DNA of 64,000 nt from Bradyrhizobium forestalis (GCF_002795245.1 NZ_PGVG01000004.1:62001-126000); one strand, 5' to 3'; shown: positions 41,759 to 54,211, counted from the first letter of the stretch. The notes: generated by a model from the sequence alone, not told the origin. Numbers and translations: made by a program.

Positions 41759-42082
41759 TTATTTCCCCGCCTTCACCTCGGCGGCCGCCACCGCGAGCAG
41801 CTCGCTCATCTTGGCGCGAATCGCCTGTTCAGTGACGGCGACGTTCTTGGCAGTGAAATCGGCCGTGATCTTGCGCAGGACGTCGGCATCGCCGGCCTCC
41901 TCGAAATCCGACGCGACCACCTCCTTGGCATAGGCGATGGCGGCGTCACCGGTGATGCCGAGCTTTTCGGCTGCCCACAGGCCGAGCAGCCGGTTGCGGC
42001 GGGCCTCCGCCTTGAATTTCTGCTCCTCGTCGAGGGCGAACTTCTTCTCGAAACCTTCCTGGCGCTTGTCGAACTCGCTCAT
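41759..42082 (-). CDS. DUF1476 protein, zeta-type ATP synthase inhibitor
   Basis: The 107-residue helical protein opens with SEFDKRQEGFEKKFALDEEQ and continues RRNRLLGLWAAEKLG, the DUF1476 signature. The Paracoccus member binds F1-ATPase and blocks ATP hydrolysis, so the same role is likely here. It is cytoplasmic, stands alone upstream of purC (divergent) and ends 5 bp from the LysR stop. Confidence 0.92.
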   Translation of the reverse strand: MSEFDKRQEGFEKKFALDEEQKFKAEARRNRLLGLWAAEKLGITGDAAIAYAKEVVASDFEEAGDADVLRKITADFTAKNVAVTEQAIRAKMSELLAVAAAEVKAGK

Positions 42083-42393
42083 GCCTGTTCCAAATCCCCT
42101 GCTGAATGGCGCGGGAGCCTTCCGTTGCGGCGACCCGGCTGCATGCCTACATAGATAGCACGGATAGGCAAAACAACGGGCCGTTAAGCCGCAGGCAAGG
42201 CGGTATAAGTCAGCGTCGGATGGACCGGATCGATTGTGCTGGGACAGCCAATCGGATAGGTTGCCTGAAGGGCTGGTTCCTGTTCTGTTTCCATGGGTTC
42301 CAGGCCGTTCACGGCAGCTCCGCTGTGGGTCGTAATCCTAGTCAACCGGAGCACACCAATTTCATGGATTTCAACAAAACACGGTACATCCCC
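42083..42393. other. 311-bp divergent gap before purC
   Basis: No protein gene seen. The purC frame is open upstream to 42106 but the extra codons look non-coding. It should contain the DUF1476 and pur promoters; I see no clear operator or PurR-like site. Confidence 0.4.
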
Positions 42394-43161
42394 ATGAGCC
42401 GTCGGCGTCGCATTTATGAAGGCAAGGCAAAGGTTCTCTATGAAGGTCCGGAGCCCGGTACCCTGATCCAGCACTTCAAGGACGACGCCACCGCGTTCAA
42501 TGCGAAAAAGCATCAGGTGATCGAGGGCAAGGGTGTCCTCAACAACCGGATCTCGGAGTACCTGTTTCAGCACCTCAACGACATCGGGGTGCCGACCCAC
42601 TTCATCCGCCGCCTCAACATGCGCGAGCAGTTGATTCGCGAGGTCGAGATCGTGCCGCTCGAAGTGGTGGTCCGGAACGTTGCCGCCGGCTCGCTGTCAC
42701 AGCGGCTCGGCATCGAGGAGGGCACGCAGCTGCCCCGCTCGATCATCGAATTCTATTACAAGAACGACCAGCTCAACGACCCCATGGTGTCGGAAGAGCA
42801 CATCACCGCCTTCGGCTGGGCCACGCCGCAGGAGATCGACGACATCATGGCGCTCGCCATCCGTGTCAACGACTTCCTCACCGGTCTCTTCCTCGGCATC
42901 GGCATCCGCCTCGTCGACTTCAAGATGGAGTGCGGGCGCCTGTTCGAGAACGAGATGATGCGGATCATCGTCGCCGACGAGATCTCGCCGGATAGCTGCC
43001 GCCTGTGGGACATCAAGTCGAACGAGAAGCTCGACAAGGACCGTTTCCGCAGGGATCTCGGCGGCCTGCTCGAGGCCTATACCGAAGTCGCAAAGCGTCT
43101 CGGCATTCTCATGGAAAACGAGCGTCCGCAGGGCTCCGGCCCGGTGCTGGTGAAGAGCTGA
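42394..43161 (+). CDS. purC: Phosphoribosylaminoimidazole-succinocarboxamide synthase
   Basis: The 255-residue SAICAR synthase joins aspartate to CAIR in purine synthesis. Landmarks are [56 protein letters not shown], and [13 protein letters not shown] 42394 was chosen because the domain begins there; ATG 42364 is also in frame. purS follows 13 bp later. Confidence 0.97.
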   Translation: MSRRRRIYEGKAKVLYEGPEPGTLIQHFKDDATAFNAKKHQVIEGKGVLNNRISEYLFQHLNDIGVPTHFIRRLNMREQLIREVEIVPLEVVVRNVAAGSLSQRLGIEEGTQLPRSIIEFYYKNDQLNDPMVSEEHITAFGWATPQEIDDIMALAIRVNDFLTGLFLGIGIRLVDFKMECGRLFENEMMRIIVADEISPDSCRLWDIKSNEKLDKDRFRRDLGGLLEAYTEVAKRLGILMENERPQGSGPVLVKS

Positions 43162-43174
43162 AGAGGATTTTGAC

Positions 43175-43414
43175 GTGAAGGCACGTGTCACCGTTACCCT
43201 GAAGACGGGCATCCTCGATCCGCAAGGCAAGGCCATCGAAGGCGCGCTGAAGTCGCTCGGCGTCGATGGCGTTGCCAGCGTCCGCCAGGGCAAGGTGTTC
43301 GACATCGAGCTCTCCGGTGCGGACAAGGCCAAGGCGGAAGCGGCGCTGAAGGAAGCGGCCGACAAGCTGCTCGCGAACACAGTGATCGAGAATTATCGCG
43401 TGGAGATCGTCTGA
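43175..43414 (+). CDS. purS: Phosphoribosylformylglycinamidine synthase subunit PurS
   Basis: The 79-residue protein opens with MKARVTVTLKTGILDPQGKA and is the small subunit that bridges PurL and PurQ in the three-part FGAM synthase. It starts with GTG. Its presence agrees with the separate purQ and short purL in this window. Confidence 0.95.
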   Translation: MKARVTVTLKTGILDPQGKAIEGALKSLGVDGVASVRQGKVFDIELSGADKAKAEAALKEAADKLLANTVIENYRVEIV

Positions 43415-43550
43415 GCTTCGCTCCTCATCCTGAGGAGCGTGCCCTTGGCGCGCGTCTCGAAGGATGAAGGCCGAGGTGTAAGAGCCGGGCCTGCATGGTT
43501 CGAGACGGCGCTTGCGCGCCTCCTCACCATGAGGGTCTGGCAAGGCCAGT
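43415..43550. repeat. Palindromic repeat after purS
   Basis: CTCCTCATCCTGAGGAGC is followed by CGCGTCTCGAAGGATGAAGG and CATGGTTCGAGACGGCGCTT with GCGCCTCCTCACCATGAGG. The arms pair within and between units. It separates purS from the converging corA. Confidence 0.75.
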
Positions 43551-43579
43551 CACGACGTTGCTGGCTGATTACTTTCGCT

Positions 43580-44596
43580 TCACAGCCACCCGACGCTGCG
43601 AAAACGCCAGTACAGCGCGGCGCATGCCGTCAGCATCACGCCAAGCAGCATGTAGTAGCCGTAGTCCCATTCCAGCTCCGGCATGTGCTTGAAGTTCATG
43701 CCGTAGATGCCGGCGAGTGCGGTCGGGATGGCGATGATCGCGAGCCAGGAGGCGAGCTTCTTGGACACCGCGGTCTCGTGGGCCTGGCCGACCAGCAGGC
43801 TCGCCTCAAAGGCGAAGGCCAGCACCTCGCGCATGGAATCGATGCGCTCCTGGATGTTGCGGACATGGTCGGTGACGTCGCGGAACAGGGGCTGCATCGT
43901 CGCGCGCACCATCGACAGCTCATCGTGCTCGAGACGGCGGCAGACCTCGACCAGCGGCCCGATTGCGTTACGGAGCCGCAACAGGTCACGCCGCAGCATG
44001 TAGAGCCGCTCGATCTGCGTCTTGGTGATCGCGTGCGCGAGCACGTCGTCCTCGATCTCCTCGATCTCTTCGTGAATGCTTTCCAGCACCGGTGAGTAAT
44101 TGTCGACGATGAAATCGAGGATGGCATAGAGGATGTAGTCCTCGCCGCGGGCGAGTGCCCGCGGGCAGCTTTCGCAGCGCTCGCGCACCGGCTTGTAGGA
44201 CGTCGAGGCGCCGTGGCGCACCGAGACCAGATAGCCGTCGCCGATGAAGATGTGGGTCTCGCCGAAGGCGATCCGTCCCTCGATCAATTGCGCCGTGCGC
44301 GCGACGATGAACAGGGCCTCGCCATATTGCTCGATCTTCGGCCGCTGATGGGCGTGGTTGGCGTCCTCGATCGCGAGCTCGTGCAAGTCGAACTGCTTCT
44401 GCACCGCGCCGAGCAGCGCCATGTCGGGCTCGTGCAGCCCGATCCAGACCACGTGGCCGGGCTTGGCTCGCCAGCTCGATGCCTCGCTGATGGCGATGTT
44501 GGCGACGCGCCGGCCGTCGACATAGGCGCCGGCGGCGACGACGCCCTCGGTGGACACCGGTTCGGAAGGGGATGCGGGTCGCGACGGGACGTTCAT
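43580..44596 (-). CDS. CorA-family magnesium/cobalt transporter
   Basis: The 338-residue protein has a large cytoplasmic N-terminal domain with long acidic helices (ESIHEEIEEIEDDVLAHAI) and two C-terminal transmembrane helices. The first ends in the ion-selectivity motif YGMNF near residue 305. It imports Mg2+ as a pentamer. ATG 44596 is the start; a TTG 18 bp upstream is possible. It interrupts the purine string on the opposite strand. Confidence 0.92.
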   Translation of the reverse strand: MNVPSRPASPSEPVSTEGVVAAGAYVDGRRVANIAISEASSWRAKPGHVVWIGLHEPDMALLGAVQKQFDLHELAIEDANHAHQRPKIEQYGEALFIVARTAQLIEGRIAFGETHIFIGDGYLVSVRHGASTSYKPVRERCESCPRALARGEDYILYAILDFIVDNYSPVLESIHEEIEEIEDDVLAHAITKTQIERLYMLRRDLLRLRNAIGPLVEVCRRLEHDELSMVRATMQPLFRDVTDHVRNIQERIDSMREVLAFAFEASLLVGQAHETAVSKKLASWLAIIAIPTALAGIYGMNFKHMPELEWDYGYYMLLGVMLTACAALYWRFRSVGWL

Positions 44597-44763
44597 GGCT
44601 TCAATCCCGGGCAATTCGAGCGGCCAAATGCGAGTGGCTATGGCCTGTGTACAAAGGCGCTCCGCAACGCTAGCACTGGTAAAATCCCCGTCAAATGGTT
44701 ATGTCTCTTCGCGAATTGGCCCGTTGGCCAGCCTCGATTCCCAGCTCCGTCGGAACCTCTGCC

Positions 44764-45465
44764 ATGAAAGCCGCCATCCTCGTCTTTCCCGGAATCAACC
44801 GCGAGCGCGACATGGCGCGCGCATTGAGGCTGATCTCCGGCAGCGAGCCGGCGATGGTCTGGCACGCCGAGACGTCGCTGCCCGCTGGCACCGATCTCGT
44901 GGTGGTGCCGGGTGGCTTCTCCTACGGCGATTATCTGCGCTGCGGCGCAATCGCCGCGCGTGCGCCGGTGATGGATGCGGTGCGCGATTATGCGGGCAAG
45001 GGTGGGCTTGTGCTCGGCGTCTGCAACGGTTTCCAGATCCTCTGCGAATCCGGCCTGCTGCCGGGCGTCCTGATGCGCAATGCGCGGCTGAAATTCATCT
45101 GCCGCGACGTGCATCTGCGCGTCGAGCGGTCCGACACGCCGTTCACCCGCGGCTACAATGCCGGTCAGGTGATCCGCGTGCCGGTCGCCCATGGCGAGGG
45201 CAATTACGAGGCGGACGAAGAAACCATCAAGCGGCTCGAAGGCGAGGGGCGGGTGCTCTACCGCTACTGCTCCGCTGCTGGCGAGGTCGACGATTTCAAC
45301 AACATCAACGGTGCGGCACATTCGATCGCCGGCATCGTCAACGACGGGGGTAACGTGCTCGGCATGATGCCGCATCCCGAAAACCACGTCGAAGACATCA
45401 TGGGCTGCACCGACGGCCGCGGCCTGTTCGCCGGCCTCGCCCAGCATCTGGAAAAAGCCGCGTGA
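44764..45465 (+). CDS. purQ: Phosphoribosylformylglycinamidine synthase subunit PurQ
   Basis: The 233-residue glutaminase subunit supplies ammonia to PurL. The catalytic Cys87 is in GVCNGFQIL, with the His/Glu pair in [11 protein letters not shown] near the C-terminus; [19 protein letters not shown] is the family signature. Its stop overlaps the GTG of the Bug protein gene by GTGA. Confidence 0.98.
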   Translation: MKAAILVFPGINRERDMARALRLISGSEPAMVWHAETSLPAGTDLVVVPGGFSYGDYLRCGAIAARAPVMDAVRDYAGKGGLVLGVCNGFQILCESGLLPGVLMRNARLKFICRDVHLRVERSDTPFTRGYNAGQVIRVPVAHGEGNYEADEETIKRLEGEGRVLYRYCSAAGEVDDFNNINGAAHSIAGIVNDGGNVLGMMPHPENHVEDIMGCTDGRGLFAGLAQHLEKAA

Positions 45466-46451
45466 TCCCGTTCGTGGTGAAGCGTGCTCTCGCCGCGGTC
45501 GCGGCGCTGGCGTTCGCGACATTTTCAGTAGCGACTTGCGCATTCGCGCAGGACTATCCCAAGCGTCCGATCACCATGATCGTGCCGTTCGCTGCCGGCG
45601 GCACTTCGGACGTGATCGCGCGGGCGGTCGCCGAGCAGATGGGGATTGCGCTCGGCCAGACCATCGTGATCGAGAATGTTGCCGGCGCCGGCGGCTCGAC
45701 CGCGCTGGCGCGCGCCTCCCGCGCCGAGCCCGACGGTTATACCATCGCGATCGGCAATGCCGGCACCAATGCCGCGACCTACACGATCTACCCAAAGCTG
45801 CCGTTCACGCCTGACTCCTTCGTGCCGATCGCCATGGTGGCGAAGACGTTCGGCATCATCGCGCTGCGCAAGGATTTTCCGGCGAAGGACCTGAAGGAGT
45901 TCATCGCCTACGCCAAGGCCAATCCGGGCAAGATCAATCTCGGCCATGCCGGCGTCGGCTCTTCGAACTATCTGATCTGCAAGAGCTTCATCACCGCGGC
46001 CGGGATCGATGCGACGCTGGTCGGCTATCGCGGCGCCGCGCCTGCGCTGACCGATGCGGTCGGCAGCCAGATCGACGGCGTCTGCGATGCGGCCGCTTCC
46101 GTCTCGCAGTCGATCAACGAGAAGCTGGTGAAGGGGCTGGTGGTCGGCTCGACCGTGCGGCTCGCCACGCTGCCGGATCTGCCGACCTCGGCTGAAGCAG
46201 GCCTGCCCGAATTCGAGGCGCAGGGCTGGAACGGCCTGTTCGCGCCCAAGGGCACGCCGCCGGCCGTCATCGCCAAGCTGAATGCCGCGGCGCGCACGGC
46301 TGTCGAGACAGAGGCGGTGAAGAAACGCTTTGCCGATCTGTCGACCGTTGCCCCCGACGACAACGAGCATGCGCCGGAGCTGCTGCAGCAGCTCGTGACA
46401 CGCGACGTCGAGAAGTACCGGAAGATGCTGGCCGACGACGCCAAGCAATAG
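45462..46451 (+). CDS. Bug/TctC-family tripartite tricarboxylate transporter substrate-binding protein
   Basis: The 329-residue secreted protein has a signal peptide (cleaved near AFA-QD) and the Bug signature [20 protein letters not shown], with [14 protein letters not shown] C-terminal helix. It binds small carboxylates in the periplasm. No TctA/TctB membrane genes lie nearby, as is common for Bug proteins. The GTG start is coupled to the purQ stop (GTGA), an odd partner for a periplasmic binding protein. Confidence 0.9.
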   Translation: MIPFVVKRALAAVAALAFATFSVATCAFAQDYPKRPITMIVPFAAGGTSDVIARAVAEQMGIALGQTIVIENVAGAGGSTALARASRAEPDGYTIAIGNAGTNAATYTIYPKLPFTPDSFVPIAMVAKTFGIIALRKDFPAKDLKEFIAYAKANPGKINLGHAGVGSSNYLICKSFITAAGIDATLVGYRGAAPALTDAVGSQIDGVCDAAASVSQSINEKLVKGLVVGSTVRLATLPDLPTSAEAGLPEFEAQGWNGLFAPKGTPPAVIAKLNAAARTAVETEAVKKRFADLSTVAPDDNEHAPELLQQLVTRDVEKYRKMLADDAKQ

Positions 46452-46632
46452 CCGCTTCCGGCTGCGATCCCGTGAACCTGCGTTGCGTTTGAGACGACTG
46501 ATTCCTCGTCGCCCTCCAGGCGCGTGCGTCTTGAGCCGCTGATTTCTGCGAAGGCTGGCAACTCCAGGTTGTTCGGTCGCGCCGGTTGCGATATCAGGAA
46601 GCGTGCGCTGTCGTTGTGCCCGTGGATGTCAC

Positions 46633-47376
46633 ATGCCCGTTGCCCTGGTCGTTCTGCTGCTCGATCTCACGCTGATCTACCATGCCTCGCGGACCGGGCG
46701 GCTGCGGCCCTGGGCCTTCATCATCCTGCTGGTGCCGATGATGGGCGCGCTCGCCTATATCGCGGTCGAGCTCATTCCCGAATGGTTTTCCAGCCCCGGT
46801 GCCAGGCAGGCGCGGCAGCGTGTCGCCAATCGCCTCGATCCGGAGAAGCGCTATCGTGAGCTGTCCGATCGCCTCGCCGGCACCGATACCATCGCCAACC
46901 GCGCCGCGCTGGCGGAGGAGTGCGCCAATATCGGCCGGTTCGCCGAAGCGGAAGCGCATTATGATCACATCCTGAAGCTGCCCATGGGCCACGATCCCGC
47001 CTATGCGTTTCGTAAGGCGCAGACCGAGTTTTCCGCCAAGCGTCCGGCCGACGCGCTGGCGACGCTGGACGATCTCCAGAAGCAATGGCCGGACTTCGAC
47101 TCCGCCGATGCGCATCTGCTCTACGCCCGTGCGCTGGCCGAGGTCGGTCGTCTCGACGAGGCCCTGGAGGAATATCACGCTCTCGCCGGCTATTTCCCCG
47201 GCGCCGAAGCACGCGTGCGCTACGGCATGCTGCTGCAGACGGTCGGGCGTACCGCGGAGGCGCGCATGGTCTTCAACGAGCTCCTGATCCAGATGCGCCG
47301 CGCGCCGAAATATCTGCGCAAGGCGCAGGACGAGTGGCTCAACATCGCCGAGAAGCAATTGTCGGCGTCGCGCTAG
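46633..47376 (+). CDS. Membrane-anchored TPR-repeat protein
   Basis: The 247-residue protein starts with two hydrophobic helices (VALVVLLLDLTLIYHAS; FIILLVPMMGALAYIAVELI), a PLDc-N-like layout, and continues with several TPR-like helix pairs (AEECANIGRFAEAEAHYDHI; ARALAEVGRLDEALEEYHAL; GRTAEARMVFNELL). It probably displays a protein-binding surface at the inner membrane. Partner unknown. The start at 46633 gives the family-like N-terminus. Confidence 0.8.
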   Translation: MPVALVVLLLDLTLIYHASRTGRLRPWAFIILLVPMMGALAYIAVELIPEWFSSPGARQARQRVANRLDPEKRYRELSDRLAGTDTIANRAALAEECANIGRFAEAEAHYDHILKLPMGHDPAYAFRKAQTEFSAKRPADALATLDDLQKQWPDFDSADAHLLYARALAEVGRLDEALEEYHALAGYFPGAEARVRYGMLLQTVGRTAEARMVFNELLIQMRRAPKYLRKAQDEWLNIAEKQLSASR

Positions 47377-47389
47377 TTGCCTTCGCGCT

Positions 47390-48088
47390 TTAGAACCAGC
47401 GCCAAATTCCGGCAAACGCGACCAGGTCAACGAGGTAATGCGCGAGCAAGACCGGCCAAAGGGCGCCTGACCGCCGATACATCGCCATGAAAAGGATGCC
47501 GAATATTGTGGCGAGCAGGATGTTCCCGACCCCGGACCACCAATGATAGGCACCGAACATGAGAGACGTGATGAGAATGGCAAAGGCGCCGTCACCCAGG
47601 TAAGGTCGGGCGGCGTTCCGAAGCAACCGCCTGAAGATGATCTCTTCGCTGGCCGCGACCAGTACCAGGCCAACGACAAGATCGAAGACGTTGAGCCAGC
47701 CGGTTGGGTGCGGATACTCGCCGACGATGGTCGCTGGAAATGTTGCATTGATGAGACGTTGCGGCCACTGACCCAACCGGTCCAGCAGCACTAACCCTGC
47801 AATCCAGACCCCGATTTCAAGTAGAGAGATCCGGCGTTTCTCCCTGCGATAGGCGATAGCGCGTGCTGCCGGAATCGCCGCAAGGATGACCAGAGCGGCG
47901 ATTCGGCCGGCATAGTCCCAGATGAGCCAACCCGCGGCACTATGCTGATGCAGTCGCATCAGTTGGGATACAACGTGCGGGAAGAGCGCGAGCGCAAACC
48001 ACCAGAGGCTGGGCGCGCGATCGGCCTTTGAATCGCCAATGGCGTCCGGTGAACGACTTTCCATGCTGGCCCTGAGGGTGGGATGCAT
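47390..48088 (-). CDS. CPBP-family intramembrane metalloprotease
   Basis: The 232-residue membrane protein has about seven helices and the CPBP/Abi active-site motifs in order: EEIIFRRLL (EExxxR), FGAYHW (FxxxH) and AHYLVDLV. Such proteases cleave within the membrane or at prenylated ends; the substrate is unknown. Codon use and GC are a little lower than in neighbours. The ATG at 48088 follows a GTG at 48091. It ends 13 bp from the TPR gene. Confidence 0.87.
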   Translation of the reverse strand: MHPTLRASMESRSPDAIGDSKADRAPSLWWFALALFPHVVSQLMRLHQHSAAGWLIWDYAGRIAALVILAAIPAARAIAYRREKRRISLLEIGVWIAGLVLLDRLGQWPQRLINATFPATIVGEYPHPTGWLNVFDLVVGLVLVAASEEIIFRRLLRNAARPYLGDGAFAILITSLMFGAYHWWSGVGNILLATIFGILFMAMYRRSGALWPVLLAHYLVDLVAFAGIWRWF

Positions 48089-48180
48089 CACGACAGGCTT
48101 GCGTCCGACTACCTCATATTCGTCCAGCGTGTGTCAATCGAGCTATGCCCGCGCTAGGGCTCAAAGCCCGCGCAATCGGC

Positions 48181-49146
48181 CTAGTGCAGCTTGAACTTCT
48201 CCGCCGGCACCGTCATCGCGGCGACGCCGGCCATCACCAGCAGCAGGCCCAACGCCAGGTTCGACGGCACGCTCTCGCCGAGCAGCAGCACTGAAAGACC
48301 GACGCCGATCGGGATGCGCAAGTACCCCTGCGCGTTCGTGGTCAGCGTGCCGAGCCGGCCGAGGCAGACGTAGAACAGCATCAAGCCGAGCGCGCTCGAG
48401 ACGATGCCCATGACGATGGTGGCGATGATCGCGGTCGGCGTCGGATGCAGCGTCCAGGGCTGGTCGATGAGCAGCGAGGGCGGCAGCAGCACGAGGCCGC
48501 CGAACAGCAGCGAGCCGGCCGCCACCACCATCGGGTCGTACTCGGAGAGCCGCAAGCCGAAGATCGTCGCGCAGGCAAAGGAGATGGTGGCGAGCAGGAT
48601 CGCGATCTCCGCCACGATCTCGCTACTGAGCCCGCGCAGCGCATCGAGGCCGACGATGAGTATCGTGCCGGCAAGCCCGAGAATCGCGCCGACGAGCTTG
48701 AGCAGCGTCGCCGGCTCGTGCCGCGTGATCAGCGAGGTGATCAGGAAGGCGAAGATCGGCGTGGTCGAGGCCAGCACCACGGTGTTCGACGCCGGCACAT
48801 ATTGCTGCGACCAGGTGATGATCAGGAACGGGAAGGTCGAGTTGATCAATTGCTGGGTCGCGAACAGCTTCCAGGCTTTTGCGTCGGTCGGGACCTTGAC
48901 GCCGCGCATCCACAGGATCGCGAACAGGAAGGCGGCCGCAATCAGCGAGCGCGCCGAGATGAAGGTGATGGGCGGGATCGTCGGAAGCGCCAGCTTGGCC
49001 AGCGGATAGGTCGAGCTCCAGCAGCAGGCGAGCGCGAGCAGCAGCGCATAGTCGCGCCAGCTCCGCACGCCGGTGGCGACCATGGACGGCAACGGCGTTG
49101 ACGCAGATGCCGTCGTGCGACCCGCCTCCGATGTGCTCTGCGGCAC
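48181..49146 (-). CDS. DMT-family transporter (EamA)
   Basis: The 321-residue protein has ten helices in two EamA repeats, with WSSTYPLAKLALPTIPPITF and FLIITWSQQYVPASNTVVLA near the first, and RLGTLTTNAQGYLRIPIGVG in the second. It probably exports a metabolite such as an amino acid; the substrate is unknown. It starts with GTG. A thioesterase gene lies 75 bp upstream on the same strand. Confidence 0.88.
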   Translation of the reverse strand: MPQSTSEAGRTTASASTPLPSMVATGVRSWRDYALLLALACCWSSTYPLAKLALPTIPPITFISARSLIAAAFLFAILWMRGVKVPTDAKAWKLFATQQLINSTFPFLIITWSQQYVPASNTVVLASTTPIFAFLITSLITRHEPATLLKLVGAILGLAGTILIVGLDALRGLSSEIVAEIAILLATISFACATIFGLRLSEYDPMVVAAGSLLFGGLVLLPPSLLIDQPWTLHPTPTAIIATIVMGIVSSALGLMLFYVCLGRLGTLTTNAQGYLRIPIGVGLSVLLLGESVPSNLALGLLLVMAGVAAMTVPAEKFKLH

Positions 49147-49221
49147 CTTGTTCTTGCTCCCCGGCGCATAAGCGCTTGGCCCGACTGTGGGCGAGGGGGC
49201 CCGAAAAGGGAAGGCGCCGAG

Positions 49222-49701
49222 CTATGCGTTTGGCTGAGGTGGCGCCTTCCGCTTCATCCGCTTGATCGTGCCGGAAAAAGTGAGCAGCAGCCGCTCGCCG
49301 GACATCATCTTGCCGCGCAGGAAGATCAGCGAGCCGCCGGCGCGGCTGACCTCGCCAGTGCATTCGATCAGCTCGCCTTCGCGTGCCGCATCGAGGAATT
49401 CGCAGGCGAAGTTGGTCGTTACCGCCCGGCTGTCCAGGACATGGGTGGCGATCGCAAACAGGGAGTAGTCGGCAAAGGCCATGTAGCAGCCGCCATGGAC
49501 GTTGCCGGAGCCGTTGAGGTGCTTCTTCTCGACCCGGAAGGCGCTTCGGACGCTGCCATCCGCCTCGATCCGGTGCCAGAAGGGGCCGACATGGGACTCA
49601 AAACTGTCCCGGATCCAGGTCCGCCAGCCTTTGAATTCTCCCTCAGTCGCGACATGGAGGTCGGGGCGGCGGGGCGGGGGCGCTTTGGTCAATTCGTGCA
49701 A
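49222..49701 (-). CDS. PaaI-like hotdog thioesterase
   Basis: The 159-residue protein has SGNVHGGCYMAFADYSLFAI, the HGG...D signature of PaaI-type acyl-CoA thioesterases, and the strand pattern VTTNFACEFLDAAREGELIE. The only upstream start is TTG at 49701 with no clear ribosome site, so the N-terminus is not secure. It is likely co-transcribed with the DMT transporter and lies divergent from purL. Confidence 0.82.
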   Translation of the reverse strand: MHELTKAPPPRRPDLHVATEGEFKGWRTWIRDSFESHVGPFWHRIEADGSVRSAFRVEKKHLNGSGNVHGGCYMAFADYSLFAIATHVLDSRAVTTNFACEFLDAAREGELIECTGEVSRAGGSLIFLRGKMMSGERLLLTFSGTIKRMKRKAPPQPNA

Positions 49702-49885
49702 GGAAATAGGCCTTCAATTGCGGGTCTTTAGCCCTTAAATCCGATCTGTCCGCGCCGCGCAATTCCTGTTCCCGCAGGCGCCCCGGCGCAAAACGTGGGA
49801 CAGCGGGAAAATGCGCCATAAAGGGCTTTTCGTGAGCCCCTGATGTTCCTAAGAACGGCCAACCGCCGCCGAAAGCCCCGAATCC

Positions 49886-52096
<2,211 letters not shown>

Positions 52097-52097
52097 C

Positions 52098-52160
52098 GAC
52101 GCCATCTCCCCGTCATTGCGAGGAGCGAAGCTGCGCTCGCAATGCAATGACGATAGGAGC
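52098..52160. repeat. Short palindromic repeat after purL
   Basis: CGTCATTGCGAGGAGCGAAG is followed by CGCTCGCAATGCAATGACG, a repeat type common between Bradyrhizobium genes. It lies between convergent genes. Confidence 0.65.
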
Positions 52161-52174
52161 CCGGTGCCGCTTCC

Positions 52175-53362
52175 TCAAAGCACCTTCGTCGCGCCCGGGA
52201 TCTGCCGCAACGCTCGCGTCAGCGCCCAGCTCGCCGCGACTGTCAGTACAAACCCGATCGTGGCCTTGACGATCGCCGGCAGGTCATAGTCGAACAGCCA
52301 GTATTGCAGCCACAGTGCGATCGGATAGTGCACCAGGAACATGCCGTACGCGTCGCTCTGCATTGGATCGAGCAGCTTGGCTGAGCCTGATTGCTTGAAC
52401 CTCTGGAAAAAGGCCAGGATCAGAAACATGATGGCCACGCTGAAGACAGTGAAGCAGATGGCATAGAGCGCTTCATACCAGTCCGGTAACGGCGACGGGT
52501 TGCCCAGTATTTCGCGCTTGATGAAGATCAGCACCCACAAGAGGCAATACGGAACGATCGCCAGTACCGTCCAGTCCCAGCTGACCTTTGCCATGCGGCC
52601 GTCGACAGCGAGCAGCCCGCGATCCATTTGCGCAACGCCGATGCCGGCACCGAAAAAGAAGTAGGTCGCGTAGAGCATCACGCGCCCGTGCTGGACCGAG
52701 AACGGCCCGAACTCGAACCAACTGTTTGGTCCGAAGTGAACCCGCCCGGGAATGTAGAACGCCGCGGTGACGGCTAGCATGACCGCGAAGAACACGGCGG
52801 GCCGACGGCGACCGTGTAGCGAGAGGCGATTGATCGGATCGAGCAGATTGGGCGACAGCCGGTGCAGCAGGCAGGCAACCAGGTCGAAGGCGAACAAGAT
52901 CCAAAGGAACCAAATCGGCCCGCTCGGCCACGGGCCCTTCGTGACCATATTCCACCAGAATTCCGAAAAGCCGATCTCTGGATGCTGCCGCAGGGAGATC
53001 GCGTAGTAGGCGAGCGGAATGACGGTAAGGGCGCAAATCACGAAGGGTAAGCCAAGCCGAAGCAGGCGATCTGCCAAATAGCTCCGCGCTCCCTTCCGGG
53101 CGATGCCAGACCAGGCGAACAGTCCCGACAGGAAGAAGAACATCGCCATGAAGAAGCTGTCGGTGGCGAGCACGATCATGTCGAAGCCGAGGAAGTACTT
53201 CGGATCGGTATGACCGAAATAAGTGTAGGGGATCACCGCGTGATGCAGCAGCACCACCAGAGTGAGGAAGGTGCGGGCGCGATCGATCGCCAAATTGCGC
53301 GCCTTGCTCTTCGGCGCGGCATGCACCTCTGCGCCGATCGTCGCTGAATGTGACATCGTCAT
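52175..53362 (-). CDS. Acyltransferase family 3 (OpgC/OafA-like) membrane protein
   Basis: The 395-residue protein has about ten helices with an N-terminal [23 protein letters not shown] block, in which an Arg and His pair begins the first helix as in acyltransferase-3 proteins, and [11 protein letters not shown]. These enzymes transfer acyl groups to sugars or glucans across the inner membrane. The acceptor is unknown. It is unlinked to polysaccharide genes here. Confidence 0.85.
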   Translation of the reverse strand: MTMSHSATIGAEVHAAPKSKARNLAIDRARTFLTLVVLLHHAVIPYTYFGHTDPKYFLGFDMIVLATDSFFMAMFFFLSGLFAWSGIARKGARSYLADRLLRLGLPFVICALTVIPLAYYAISLRQHPEIGFSEFWWNMVTKGPWPSGPIWFLWILFAFDLVACLLHRLSPNLLDPINRLSLHGRRRPAVFFAVMLAVTAAFYIPGRVHFGPNSWFEFGPFSVQHGRVMLYATYFFFGAGIGVAQMDRGLLAVDGRMAKVSWDWTVLAIVPYCLLWVLIFIKREILGNPSPLPDWYEALYAICFTVFSVAIMFLILAFFQRFKQSGSAKLLDPMQSDAYGMFLVHYPIALWLQYWLFDYDLPAIVKATIGFVLTVAASWALTRALRQIPGATKVL

Positions 53363-53551
53363 CGTGGCCGCCCCGATCGCGTTCCTGATCCCGACTGGAC
53401 TGTGCCGCCGGGAACTCGATTCAGCAAGTGCAGTCTATCTATGCCGGAAGTCAGCCCTGGCGCCACTAGGAACCAGTTCCGCGCAGCGAAGTTAGCGTTC
53501 GCCAAAAAGGGCATGAGGGCCGCGAGAAGCCGCGGCGGTTTGGAGCTGGCG

Positions 53552-53725
53552 ATGACAATCCTGAAATGGGCGCTGATCTTCCTGCTTGTCTCGATCGTGG
53601 CCGGCGTGCTCGGCTTCACCGGCATCTCGGCCGCCTCCGCCGACATCGCCCGCTTCCTGTTCTACGTGTTCGTCGTGATCTTCCTGGTGCTGCTGATCCT
53701 GGGGCTCACGATCTTCAGGGCGTAG
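53552..53725 (+). CDS. DUF1328 small membrane protein (YtjA-like)
   Basis: The 57-residue protein has two transmembrane helices and the DUF1328 pattern [40 protein letters not shown]. It is an inner-membrane protein of unknown function, often stress-induced. GGAG precedes the ATG. Confidence 0.9.
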   Translation: MTILKWALIFLLVSIVAGVLGFTGISAASADIARFLFYVFVVIFLVLLILGLTIFRA

Positions 53726-53734
53726 CCTTTCTCG

Positions 53735-53845
53735 TTTGTCATTCCGGGATGGTGCGCTAGCACCAGACCTCAGGTGCGCAATTGCGCACCGGGGAATCTC
53801 GAGATTCCGGGTTCGGTCCTGAGGACCGCCCCGGAATGACCACCA
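53735..53845. repeat. Palindromic repeat (CATTCCGGG type), copy 1
   Basis: GTCATTCCGGGATGGTGCG and GAATCTCGAGATTCCGGGTT with ACCGCCCCGGAATGAC form a modular palindrome. The GAATCTCGAGAT...CCGGGTTCGGT core recurs at 63925-64000. Confidence 0.8.
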
Positions 53846-53851
53846 CCAAAC

Positions 53852-54211
53852 CTACCCCACCTCCTCGATCTTCACCTTGTCCGGATAGAACGCGAGATGG
53901 CCGGAAATCTCGGTCATGGCGGGGAAGGGCGTCTCATAGGTCCAGATCGCGTTGTCCAGCGTCTTGCCGTCGGCCTTGACGCTGTAATAGCTCGCGTCGC
54001 CCTTGTACGGGCAATGGGTGACACGGTCGGTGCGCTCCAGCAGGGCCATGTTGGTGTCCTCTCGTGGCACATATTGCACCGCCGGATATCTGGCCTCCTT
54101 CAAGGTCAGCGCCTTGCTGGTCTCGGCGATGACGATGTCGCCCGCGGTCACGCGGACGCGCCGGGGATTGGGGGTGATGGTGATGGGGTGGTCGGGCCCT
54201 GGAAGCTTCAT
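53852..54211 (-). CDS. DUF427 protein
   Basis: The 119-residue protein matches DUF427: VRVTAGDIVIAETSKALTLKE, YVPREDTNMALLERTDRVTHC, CPYKGDASYYSV and WTYETPFPAMTEISGHLAFY. The fold is a small beta-tent; its activity is unknown. It is cytoplasmic and stands alone between DUF1328 and bolA. Confidence 0.9.
   Translation of the reverse strand: MKLPGPDHPITITPNPRRVRVTAGDIVIAETSKALTLKEARYPAVQYVPREDTNMALLERTDRVTHCPYKGDASYYSVKADGKTLDNAIWTYETPFPAMTEISGHLAFYPDKVKIEEVG

Noticed and set aside
42364..42393. Upstream ATG for purC
   Set aside because: Adds ten residues not expected in the family; the domain begins at 42394.
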